From: Pelagophyceae sp. CCMP2097
Lineage: Eukaryota > Sar > Pelagophyceae
Direction: 5' to 3'
NCBI GenBank assembly: GCA_026770575.1
Contig: MU657219.1
Location: 24,752-38,169 of the forward strand
DNA: 13,418 bases
Positions 1 to 6,039 of this stretch are shown here, one piece after another. The notes under the pieces were generated by a model. The model had not been told where the DNA came from. It searched no databases and saw only the letters and a program-made list of their open reading frames with translations. The translations under genes were made by a program, and so were the position numbers. Position 1 is the stretch's first letter; every line of letters starts with the position of its first letter.

Positions 1-27
1 CCCCCCTAGATGTGCCGTTTTACGAGC

Positions 28-59
28 GTACCCCCCCTACATCCAGGTAAAAAACGTAG
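28..59. repeat. Inverted repeat shared with window end, left arm
   Basis: This 32-nt stretch is the reverse complement, apart from one 7-nt block, of 13387-13418. The outer 18 nt (28-45) match exactly and include a run of seven C. The differing block is an A-rich run here against a run of seven G at the far end. Both window edges therefore lie in the same repeat in opposite orientation. This may be an assembly break in a high-copy repeat or a real inverted terminal structure; the sequence alone cannot decide. Confidence 0.75.
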
Positions 60-70
60 CGTACCCTCCA

Positions 71-104
71 CGCCCTGCTCTTCCGCGACACGCGTCGCGT
101 AAGC
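71..104 (+). repeat. 34-bp dispersed motif, copy 1
   Basis: First of five same-strand copies of a 34-bp unit that begins CGCCCTGCTC and ends CGTCGCGTAAGC. It differs from copy 5 at one base. A run of six C follows at 108-113, as a C-run follows every copy. The flanks are not otherwise similar to those of the other copies. Confidence 0.8.
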
Positions 105-297
105 CATCCCCCCTATATTGCACATTTCTCCAAAATGAATAGTTTTAAATCTCGACCCACTGAAGGTGGGCTGCCAAGCGCAATAGAGCCCGCGGCCCCA
201 ATATTTTTTGGCGGGTATCCACCCACACACCCCCGCGATGGCATCCAAACACCCGCCGCACTCTGAAGCGCTCGTGGGGGCGCTGTGCGGGTTTAAA

Positions 298-414
298 CTC
301 AAACTTGTACCTAGGTACGAGCTTGAAAATGTTTTCGGAACTCCAAACTCGCATCTAGTCCCGTTGAATTGAAAATATCTCTCTAACGGGACTATATGCG
401 AGTACGAGTTTGAG
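298..414. repeat. Nested inverted repeat (long hairpin)
   Basis: Two nested pairs of arms are visible. The outer pair is 298-310 with 402-414 (13 bp, one mismatch). The inner pair is 347-365 with 385-403 (19 bp, one mismatch), enclosing a 19-nt loop. A separate near-palindrome centred on CCTAGG at 304-320 lies just inside the left outer arm. The whole could fold into a branched hairpin, as in a small foldback element or MITE. No coding potential or target duplication was seen. Confidence 0.6.
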
Positions 415-620
415 CTGGCGCCCTCTAATGCGTGGACGAAAAAGTCGGCGCGTACTTCATCCGGCCGAGTGTACAGCACAGCACTGTCACGGTCCGTCTA
501 CGAGATCATGATCCACGGTCGGCAGTCCTAGCCGCGAGAGGCAGTGATCGACGCGGTCGGGCGCGTGCCCGAGCATTAGGTGTGATCGGAGCTCGTCGAG
601 TTGCAACCCTGGCATGAGAA

Positions 621-826
621 CAGGAGCAGGGTCGGATTCGGGTTCGCCAGAAACCCGCGGGTCGGGTTTGCCGGTTTTGCGCGTTTTGGCCGACCCATCT
701 TTGAGTGGGTCTGTCTGTGGCCCGAACCCGAACCCGACCCGAAAAGACGGGCTTGGGCGTTTGACAAGCCCGCGACCCGAGGGTGCGGTACAAATTAGAA
801 ACCCGAAAATACCGCCCTTGCTCTTG
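621..826 (+). mobile_element. Small non-autonomous TIR element, copy 1
   Basis: About 205 bp, repeated in direct orientation at 3381-3595. The left end (CAGGAGCAGGG followed by CGG and TTCGGGTT) is matched in reverse complement by the right end (CCCG then ACCGCCC then TTGCTCTTG), so the unit has imperfect terminal inverted repeats of about 25 bp. The interior is rich in ACCCG/CGGGT pentamers. It encodes no convincing protein; long open frames across it arise from the repetitive GC-rich composition. I see no clear target-site duplication. Confidence 0.6.
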
Positions 827-1019
827 TCGCCGCCACCAGATGTTCGACAGTTCGGGCCCCTGTAAGGCCTCTTTAGCTGCCACTTGCCTGGCCTCTGCAC
901 GGTCACTTACAAGGCCTCTTGGGCGGCCTCTTCCAATTGCCTTTGAAGGCCCCTCCAGACGGGCCCCTCCAAGGCCTCATTGTGGCCACTTGCAAGGCCC
1001 CTGCGCGGTCACTTGAGGG

Positions 1020-1495
1020 GGCTTTTCAAGGCCCCTCCCAAGCCCCTACGCGCGGTTCCTTGCAAGGGACCGGGCCGCCGCGGCGACTCCGAGGGCCCGT
1101 CCGAGTGACTGTCCGAGGGCCCGTCCAGGGGACGTCGCAGAGGGGCCGCACTCGAGGGGCCGGCAGCCGAGTGACTGTACAAGGGACCGTCGAGGGGGCG
1201 CCAATCAAAGCAACTGTCACAGAGGGCCCGTCGAGGGATTGCCAAAGGAACTGTCTAAAGGAATCGTACAAGGCACCGCCCAAGCAACCATCCGAGAGAC
1301 CGTCCGGGCCTTTTGGGGAGCTGCCTCAAGGCGTCGTTTCGAATTGCCATCGAAAGGAGCCGCCTCGAGGGGTCGTCTCGAGGGGCCATCTCGAGGCACC
1401 CTCTCGAGGGGCCGGAGATAGCCTTCTCGAGGCGCCATTTCGAGGCGCCGTCTCGAGGAGTCGTCTGGAGGCACCGTCTCGAGGGGCCCAGTCCA
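1020..1495. repeat. Degenerate 13-bp minisatellite, block 1
   Basis: Tandem copies of a unit close to CGTCTCGAGGGGC, with a spacing of 13 bp that is clearest at 1360-1490 and becomes degenerate toward the left end. Related GGCCCCT/CCACTTGC-rich sequence continues leftward to about 850. Because 13 is not a multiple of three, the array reads through in all frames; the long open frames across 919-1791 on both strands are a by-product. The same unit recurs at 1881-1957 and 3229-3378. Confidence 0.7.
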
Positions 1496-1546
1496 AATTA
1501 GATCAGCCGCTTTTGGCGATTTTTTGGGCGAAAATCTTGCCAAAAA

Positions 1547-1722
1547 CCTATCGACCGGAAAGTGTAAGAGGCCGAGCTAGAGAGAGGTTTTCGACGATGA
1601 CACGGGGGGCGCCCCCCGTCCGCGCCCTGCTCGTCCACGACACGCGTCGCGTAAGCTTCCCCCCATGTGACCGTCGTAAAACCTCCCTCGAGCTAGGCCC
1701 CCTACACTTTCCGGTCGATAGG
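1547..1722. mobile_element. Foldback element with ~64-bp inverted arms
   Basis: Left arm about 1547-1609 and right arm about 1659-1722 are reverse complements at roughly 85% identity by eye, including a perfect stretch of about 19 bp at the outer ends (CTATCGACCGGAAAGTGTA). The 50-nt centre holds a short G6/C6 palindrome and copy 2 of the 34-bp dispersed motif. There is no transposase frame, so this would be a non-autonomous foldback/MITE-type element. No certain target duplication was seen. Confidence 0.7.
1623..1656 (+). repeat. 34-bp dispersed motif, copy 2
   Basis: Identical over all 34 bases to copy 3 at 10346-10379, some 8.7 kb away. It lies in the loop of the small foldback element and is followed by a run of six C, which is the inner edge of the right arm. 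Confidence 0.85.
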
Positions 1723-1880
1723 GTTGATAGGATATCGCTAAAATACATTGCCCTTTTGGTCGATAACTTGGACTTGATTGAAAAACAATAAAAACCCAAT
1801 TAAATCTCACGAGAAAACCAGGACGGACCTAAAAAAATGTTAACGTCATTGATTTGATTTGGACTGGGCCGTCTTAAGGC

Positions 1881-1957
1881 GCCGTTTTGAATGGCCATCG
1901 AAAGGGGCCGTTTCGAGAGGTCGTTTCGAGGCACCGTTCCGAGGGGCCGTCTTAAGG
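1881..1957. repeat. 13-bp minisatellite, block 2
   Basis: Begins with GCCGTTTTGAATGGCC and continues with four to five 13-bp units of the CGTTTCGAGGGGC type. The large foldback element abuts its right end. Block 3, on the far side of that element, begins with nearly the same 16 bases in the same orientation, so the two look like one array split by an insertion. Confidence 0.7.
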
Positions 1958-2357
1958 TAAGGGCCCCCGTAGGGGCTAACCCCAAGGATTTGTTGGTCTG
2001 TACCTCTTGTTCCTCCTGGGGAAGCGGTCGCCGAAAAGAATCGCCGAAAATGACGTCGAATTGAATTCTAAAAAGGTCCGAATTCCGGGACCGTCACGTT
2101 TCCAGAACTCTCACGTACCCTAACTCCCACGTACCCCAACTCTGAGAGCCAGGTTCCGCTGCTTTAAAGAGGTCGTATTAGCCGAGATAAATATGTCATT
2201 TTGACCCCGTTCCAAATGTTCAAAAGGGCGTTTATCGCCAAAAAAGGCAACTTTCACGAGTCACGCCAAGAGTATTGTTTTCGGACTCGTCACTTCAGCG
2301 CGCGTCGAATGCGCTAGGTGGCGTCATAAATTTCAAAACGGTCATTTTTTATTGACA

Positions 2358-2414
2358 ACCCGAAGGGTCCTTGCCGTTTAATCAACGTCAGTTTGCGGCA
2401 AGGGCCCTTCGGGT
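2358..2414. repeat. 19-bp inverted repeat hairpin in foldback loop
   Basis: The arms 2358-2376 and 2396-2414 are complementary over 19 bp with one mismatch, around a 19-nt loop. The arms contain ACCCGAAGGG and CTTGCCG. The hairpin sits just inside the inner edge of the left arm of the large foldback element. Confidence 0.7.
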
Positions 2415-2446
2415 CCTTTGATTTGAAGGATTACCAGGGGCAATTT

Positions 2447-2495
2447 TGTCTGTCCGTCTGTCCGTCCTTCTGTCTGTCCGTCCGTCTGTCTGTCC
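2447..2495 (+). repeat. TGTC/CGTC tetranucleotide microsatellite
   Basis: About twelve tandem units alternating TGTC and CGTC with a few interruptions (one CTTC). It is in the loop of the large foldback element and has no coding relevance. Confidence 0.9.
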
Positions 2496-2542
2496 ACGGT
2501 AAAATCCGTGAGGTTCCGCATTTGGGGAGGAAAGGGCAGCAA

Positions 2543-2650
2543 CTCGGCCGATTCGGCGACTGGTGGTTAATGCGATCGCTAAAATTGCGAATCATTGGAT
2601 TCATCATAGAAGAAGAAGGTGGTCACAGGTTCAAACCTGGTTGGCCGCGA
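2543..2650 (+). other. tRNA-like degenerate sequence (type II, Ser/Leu-like)
   Basis: The block contains an A-box-like stretch (GTGGTTAATGCG at 2563-2574, close to the D-arm of type II tRNAs) and a B-box-like stretch (GGTTCAAACC at 2628-2637). A 4-bp stem around a 7-nt loop (TCGC/GCGA) lies where an anticodon arm would be, but U33 is missing. The possible acceptor pairing, CTCGGCC with GGCCGCG, has a mismatch and the T stem is poor. It is best read as a decayed tRNA or a tRNA-derived SINE head, not a working gene. Chance similarity is possible. Confidence 0.3.
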
Positions 2651-2754
2651 AATTCGGCGATTAGTTTAAATAATTTTAATTAATTACATGGGCATTGCAA
2701 TGGGATTTGGCTGTATCCTTCGGGTCCTCCGTGTGCCTCCGGCGCGCACTTGTA

Positions 2755-2835
2755 AATTTAGGGTTGGGGTTAGGGCGAGGATTTTTTTTTAATAAAAACG
2801 TAACCCTTACCCTACCTAACCCTTACTCGAGCTCC
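2755..2835. repeat. Telomere-like TTAGGG/CCCTAA inverted motifs
   Basis: Degenerate TTAGGGTTGGGGTTAGGG on the left faces AACCCTTACCCTACCTAACCC on the right across an A/T-rich spacer with a T8 run. The pair can form a hairpin. Similar GTTAGGG/CCCTAAC motifs occur in the foldback arms near 2108 and 3055. The repeats are too few and irregular to be an interstitial telomere array. Confidence 0.4.
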
Positions 2836-3228
2836 AACCCTGAACTTTTTAAAAAAATGACCGTTTTGAGATTCAAGACGCCACCTACGCATTCGACGCG
2901 CGCTGAAGCGGCAAGTCCAAATACGCTACTCTTAGCGCGATTCGTGAAAGTTACCTTATCGAGCAATAAACGCCTCTTTGAACTGTTGGAAGGGGGTCAA
3001 ACTCAGATACTTATCTCAGCTTGCAAGGTCCCTATCGAACAGCGGACCACGGAGGGTTAGGGTATGTGGGAGTTAGGGTACGTAAGAGTTCGAAATTCGG
3101 ACCGTGCTAGAATTTGTTTTCGACGTATTTTTAGCGATTCTTTTCGGCGACATGACCTGCCGAGTGGCCCAAGGGGGAGCCATACAGTGCTTAGATAGTA
3201 GTAGGCTCTCGGCCCCTGCGGGGCCCTA

Positions 3229-3378
3229 TCCGTTTTGAATGGCCGTCTTCAAGGGCTGTCTCGAGGGGCCTTCTCGAAGCGCCGTCCCAAGGTGCCGTTT
3301 TGAATGGGCGTGTACAAGTGCCGTCTCGAGGGGTCGTCTCCAGGGGTTGTCTCGAGGGGTCGTCTCGAGGAGCCAAAG
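3229..3378. repeat. 13-bp minisatellite, block 3
   Basis: Starts with CCGTTTTGAATGGCC, nearly the same as the start of block 2. It then runs through 13-bp units such as CGTCTCGAGGGGT up to the left end of the second TIR element. It directly follows the right edge of the large foldback element. Confidence 0.7.
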
Positions 3379-3380
3379 AA

Positions 3381-3595
3381 AGGAGCAACGGCGGGTTCGG
3401 GCTTGCCGAAACCCGCGGGCCGGGTTTGCCGGGTTTGCGCGTTTTGGCTAACCCGTCGATTCCATGGGTCTGGCCGTGGCCCGAACCCGAACCCGACCCG
3501 AGAAGACGGGTTTGGTCGCTCGACAGACCCGCGACCCGAGGGTGCGGCACAAATTGAAAACCCGACCCGACCCGAATACACCGCCCCTGCTCCTG
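3381..3595 (+). mobile_element. Small non-autonomous TIR element, copy 2
   Basis: Same family and orientation as the copy at 621-826. Shared landmarks in order are AACCCGCGGG, GGGTTTGC, GCGCGTTTTGGC, GGCCCGAACCCGAACCCGAC, CCCGCGACCCGAGGGTGCGG and ACCGCCC. The left end AGGAGCAACGGCGGGTTCGGG is the imperfect inverse of the right end CCCGAATACACCGCCCCTGCTCCT. Its right end meets the copia-like remnant, so it may have inserted there. Confidence 0.65.
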
Positions 3596-3596
3596 C

Positions 3597-3840
3597 ATGA
3601 ATAGCGGTGCGCCGGCTTGTGCAAACGGCATAACCGAACGCAATCGAACGGTGCTGTTGGCAGTCGCCGCGTCCCCTGACTCCGCTCCCAGCGCCGTAAG
3701 CGGGGGAAAGGAGCACCGCGCCTTGGAAATGACAAGCGAGATGTTCGCGGCTGCAGACAAAACGAGCGGCAGCCGGGATATGGGCTGGGCGAGTGCCACC
3801 CGACCCAGATTCGAAGCAAGTGCCGGCGACGGTCCGCGGC
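3597..3840. other. Probable remainder of copia-like remnant, not resolved
   Basis: The minus frame that carries the gag-pre-integrase motif stays open through this stretch, but I cannot see the expected LWHRRLGH-type integrase zinc motif. On the plus strand, residues 10-18 of an open frame starting at 3597 read NGITERNRT, close to a copia integrase signature (see findings). The two readings lie on opposite strands and cannot belong to one element. I make no firm call here. Confidence 0.25.
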
Positions 3841-4245
3841 GCTGAACCTTGAGCACGCACGACCGTCCGACGCGAAGCAGAGGAACGCATTCGCCGGCCG
3901 GCATGCTCAGGTGCGCATCAGAACCAGAGTGAAAAGATACACCCTTTTCCTCAAGCTGCGCCACTGCGAGCAGCTGGTGCCGAATGTTGGGCACGATACA
4001 GGAAGTGATGTCGATGTCAAGTGCGCTGTTTATTGCAGTTTAATGCATCCACCGAAACGAAGTCCGTGCGAATCTCCAAAACCGGGTGAATAGTGTCACA
4101 TGGTCGTCGGCGACGGGAAACTTCCCCGGGAAGTACGCGTTGCGGTCGTGGTACAGCGCCGAGTCGATCAGGTTGCTAGGCGACTGCCGAATGTGAAGTC
4201 TGCGGCAGAGTCGACCGTCCATAACTTGAACTCGAATTCGTCTCC
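3840..4245 (-). pseudogene. Decayed Ty1/copia-like pol fragment (aspartic protease and gag-pre-integrase)
   Basis: Read on the minus strand, 4221-4198 encodes WTVDSAAD. This fits the W-x-V-D-S-G-A core of a copia aspartic protease but with the motif glycine replaced by alanine. The frame shifts at about 4195, consistent with one lost base, and continues with HIRQ and, further on, FPVADD, resembling the VADG segment of these proteases. A TAA stop interrupts at 4042-4040. In the same frame past the stop comes IVPNIRHQLLAVAQLEEKG (about 4000-3944), which closely follows the VP-x-x-x-x-NLLSVSQL-x-x-KG signature that leads into the gag-pre-integrase domain. The changed active-site motif, frameshift and stop mean no function. 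The family call rests on motif recall, not a search. Confidence 0.6.
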
Positions 4246-4379
4246 GGGACCGTCGAAAGGGGGCCGTCTTCGGGTCTGTGTGCGACGCATGCAATCGCAG
4301 GCGCATCTACCAAAAACGGACCAATGCCCGAACCAGCGCCGAACCGGGACGTGACCATGCACGCGTGGCCTAATAACGA

Positions 4380-4620
4380 CGTCGCAGCGTAAGTTGACAT
4401 CGTGGCCCATCGTAGCCCAAAGCTGGAAGGCCAGCTAGAGACTCAGGTGTTTCCGCAGCAATTTCAGCCGAAGCGGCGTCCGACGCAGAGCCGCATTTTG
4501 ACGTCCAAACTCCGCCGGCGAACGACGATACCGACGCAAGGCCGTATTTTGACGTGAAATCGACGCCATCGAACGGCGATACCGACGCAGGGCGATACCG
4601 CGAAGACGCGTGTTGAGCTC
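4380..4620 (-). pseudogene. Possible gag-protease linker of the copia-like remnant, with 51-bp tandem repeat
   Basis: A minus-strand frame is open across most of this stretch, immediately upstream in transcript sense of the decayed protease. It contains a repeat of 51 bp (17 codons) with two full units and the start of a third, giving a recurring Ser/Ala/Gly-rich peptide around TSKYG/TSKCG. A low-complexity linker here would fit the element's gene order. The plus strand is also open through the same repeat (4416-4616, with FDV and NDDTDA-type segments, no ATG), so strand assignment is uncertain. Confidence 0.3.
4480..4600. repeat. 51-bp tandem repeat, two and a half units
   Basis: Units start at 4480, 4531 and 4582, each with CCGACGCA, and the first two share CATTTTGACGT-type and GAACGACGATA-type segments. 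The period is exactly 51 bp, a multiple of three. Confidence 0.8.
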
Positions 4621-4682
4621 CCCGTGGGCTGTCGGCGCGTCCGTTGCGGCGTCGGCGGCGTGGCGCGCGGCGCCCTACATCA

Positions 4683-5008
4683 CATGTCGCAGAACTCGCA
4701 TAGCAGCTGCGACGCGACCTTGTCCGATGGCGCGACTGAGATCAGCGCAGATCCAGTGGGCGGAGCTAAAAATGATGGATCGTGAAAGCTCGCGGCGAGG
4801 CGCGACGACTCCATCGAACAGTTTGTCTCAATTCGAGGATCGTGATTTTGAGAAGCAGGTCCACCAGCGCGCACCGACGAGCCAAAAAGTCGAAGTCTCT
4901 CTCTTTCGGCTTACTTCGCCCGGGCTTTCGTGCACCTCCGGGATTTGCTTTCGGGTTATAAAATAGAGAGAGTTTGATATGCAACAAACGCCCCCCTGCA
5001 GCTTCCAA
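4683..5008 (-). pseudogene. Possible gag remnant of the copia-like element
   Basis: On the minus strand, 4700-4683 reads CEFCDM, which could be the first half of a CCHC zinc knuckle (C-x2-C). A stop follows immediately and no GH-x4-C half is seen in that frame. Further upstream several overlapping minus frames are open. The position, before the protease remnant, fits gag. The evidence is weak and chance is possible. Confidence 0.2.
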
Positions 5009-5448
5009 CGACGGTGAAAGCGGGCTGGAATTTGCCGTTTCTTCGAAGTCGAAACAAAAATAAAGGGTGCTCTGTGGGCCGTCAACGGTGCTTTGGGTAG
5101 TTCCTGAGGCGCCGGGTCGCCCTTTGGGTCATGGTGGGTGCCTTCCTTGGACCAGCCTCCATGGGCAGTGCGTTGCCCTTCCGGCGCGCCGTGGTGATAC
5201 AGAAGACGCGGCCGGCGCCTTTGGGCCCGGCGTTGGGTGTTGTTTCCGCGAGGGGAAGTGGTCGCTCCATAGACGTCGAGAGAAAACCCGCTGAAAAGGA
5301 CTTGGCGCAAAAAGAATGAGAAGAGCTGGCGTCTCGACCTTCCCAATCACAACCCATTAAATATACATGGCCTAATTGTAATTTCATCAGCAGGTCAATT
5401 TCAGCGATCAATTCCCTATCAGCATGTGCTGTTGACAATCGGTCAATA
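5009..5448. other. Unassigned stretch upstream of the tRNA cluster
   Basis: Overlapping open frames exist on both strands to about 5346, but none shows a recognisable motif. A TATA-like stretch (ATTAAATATACA, 5356-5367) lies 82 nt before the first tRNA gene. This is farther than the usual -30 position, and tRNA genes carry internal A and B boxes, so a promoter role is only a possibility. I see no snRNA or 5S rRNA here. Confidence 0.4.
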
Positions 5449-5521
5449 GCTGCCTTAGCTCAGTTGGGAGAGCGCCAGACTGAAGATCTGTAGGTCACCC
5501 GTTCGATCCGGGTAGGTGGCA
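5449..5521 (+). tRNA. tRNA-Phe(GAA)
   Basis: First gene of the cluster. The cloverleaf is complete: acceptor GCTGCCT/AGGTGGC (two G-U pairs), D arm GCTCAGTTGGGAGAGC, anticodon loop CTGAAGA with GAA at 5482-5484, T stem ACCCG/CGGGT around TTCGATC, discriminator A73. The anticodon stem has one mismatch at 27-43. The loop CTGAAGA is typical of eukaryotic tRNA-Phe. No CCA is encoded. Confidence 0.95.
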
Positions 5522-5563
5522 ACATGAGAAGATGATAAAATCAACACGGTATCAAACCTGAAA

Positions 5564-5635
5564 AGCTCGATAGCGCAGTGGTAGCGTGCTGGGCCCATAA
5601 CCCAGAGGTCGATTGATCGAAACAATCTCGAGCTA
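5564..5635 (+). tRNA. Initiator tRNA-Met(CAT)
   Basis: Has eukaryotic initiator features: A1:T72 acceptor pair (AGCTCGA/TCGAGCT), D arm GCGCAGTGGTAGCGT, three G-C pairs at the base of the anticodon stem (CTGGG/CCCAG), loop CCCATAA with CAT at 5596-5598, and T-loop ATCGAAA in place of TTCGAAT. Together these separate it from an elongator tRNA-Met. Its role is to bring the first methionine to the 40S ribosome with eIF2. The loop has C33 where most tRNAs have T33. Confidence 0.97.
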
Positions 5636-5652
5636 CGGAGTGTGCCGCAATA

Positions 5653-5726
5653 GCTCCCTTAGCTCAGTTGGTCAGAGCGTGGGTCTAATAAACCCAAGGT
5701 CGCCGGTTCGAGCCCGGCAGGGAGTA
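5653..5726 (+). tRNA. tRNA-Ile(AAT)
   Basis: Complete cloverleaf: acceptor GCTCCCT/AGGGAGT, D arm GCTCAGTTGGTCAGAGC, anticodon stem TGGGT/ACCCA with loop CTAATAA (AAT at 5687-5689), T arm GCCGG/CCGGC around TTCGAGC, discriminator A. A34 would be edited to inosine, the eukaryotic pattern for Ile. Position 1:72 is G-T (G-U in the RNA). Confidence 0.95.
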
Positions 5727-5741
5727 AATTTCCGGATCAAT

Positions 5742-5846
5742 GGCAACGTGGCCGAGCGGTTAAGGCGAGTGACTCGAATGGTCAACTACTGACTCAGAGG
5801 TAATCTCTTATCGTTAGATGCGCAGGTTCGAGTCCTGCCGTTGTCG
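5742..5846 (+). tRNA. tRNA-Ser(CGA) with an intron
   Basis: A type II tRNA: acceptor GGCAACG/CGTTGTC, D arm GCCGAGCGGTTAAGGC, T arm GCAGG/CCTGC around TTCGAGT, and discriminator G73, a serine identity base. The anticodon CGA is at 5775-5777 in loop CTCGAA. An insertion begins after position 37 (5779), where eukaryotic tRNA introns sit. The best 3' exon I can place has stem TCTCT at 5804-5808 and a variable arm ATC-GTTA-GAT, giving an intron of about 24 nt (5779-5802). The anticodon stem then has a T-T mismatch, and another exon boundary near 5786 has an A-C mismatch, so the exact splice sites are uncertain. Confidence 0.85.
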
Positions 5847-5863
5847 ACCTGTCGAAAACATTA

Positions 5864-5936
5864 GCTTGCGTCGTCTAGCGGTTAGGATGCGACCTTGACA
5901 CGGTTGAGATCATGGGTTCAAATCCCATCGCGAGTA
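5864..5936 (+). tRNA. tRNA-Val(GAC), unusual for a eukaryote
   Basis: Folds fully: acceptor GCTTGCG/CGCGAGT (G-T at 1:72), anticodon stem CGACC/GGTTG with loop TTGACAC (GAC at 5897-5899), T arm ATGGG/CCCAT around TTCAAAT, discriminator A. GAC reads valine codons GUC/GUU. Eukaryotic nuclear genomes normally use AAC for these codons; GAC is usual in bacteria and plastids. The D arm GTCTAGCGGTTAGGAT looks like eukaryotic tRNA-Glu, while the loop resembles the Val(CAC) gene at 6401. It may be a valine tRNA recruited from another family. Confidence 0.85.
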
Positions 5937-5948
5937 CTCTTTCTTTCT

Positions 5949-6019
5949 CTCAGAGTGATGTAGTGGTAACATCAGTCGTTGCCATCGACTGTCCCCGGGT
6001 CCGATTCCCGGCTCTGAGA
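5949..6019 (+). tRNA. tRNA-Gly(GCC)
   Basis: 71 nt, the usual short glycine type. Acceptor CTCAGAG/CTCTGAG has C1:G72. The anticodon stem AGTCG/CGACT holds loop TTGCCAT with GCC at 5981-5983. T stem CCGGG/CCCGG surrounds TCCGATT, so position 55 is C in place of T, a departure from the B-box consensus. Discriminator A. Confidence 0.95.
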
Positions 6020-6039
6020 ATATCAGCTACAACAAAGTT

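Larger units (their letters stand above)
1956..3231. mobile_element. Large foldback element (~1.28 kb, ~380-bp inverted arms)
   Basis: The left arm (about 1956-2350) and the reverse complement of the right arm (about 2851-3231) align along most of their length at roughly 70-75% identity by eye. Landmarks are GCCGAAAAGAATCGC at the outer part, CGTACCCTAACTCCCAC in the middle, and CTTCAGCGCGCGTCGAATGCG followed by CAAAACGGTCATTTTTT at the inner edge. The outer edges share GGGCCCCCGTAGGGGC-like sequence. The ~500-nt loop holds a second hairpin, a TGTC microsatellite, a tRNA-like block and telomere-like motifs. I found no transposase frame, so this is a non-autonomous foldback element or an old inverted duplication. 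Confidence 0.75.

Noticed and set aside
919..1791. 290-codon plus-strand open frame, the longest in the window
   Set aside because: It runs through the stop-free 13-bp minisatellite and the small foldback element, and opposite-strand frames are equally open. Composition follows the repeat, with no domain.
2393..3060. Open frames of 96 and 121 codons in the foldback loop and right arm
   Set aside because: They cross the TGTC microsatellite and the inverted arm and show no motif. Consistent with chance openings.
1020..3378. CRISPR array
   Set aside because: Repeats are contiguous 13-bp units without unique spacers, and the tRNA set is eukaryotic.
3191..3829. Distal part of the 267-codon minus frame (3994-3191)
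   Set aside because: Only the first part (to about 3840) has a copia-like motif. The rest runs through the TIR element and the minisatellite, which are not coding.
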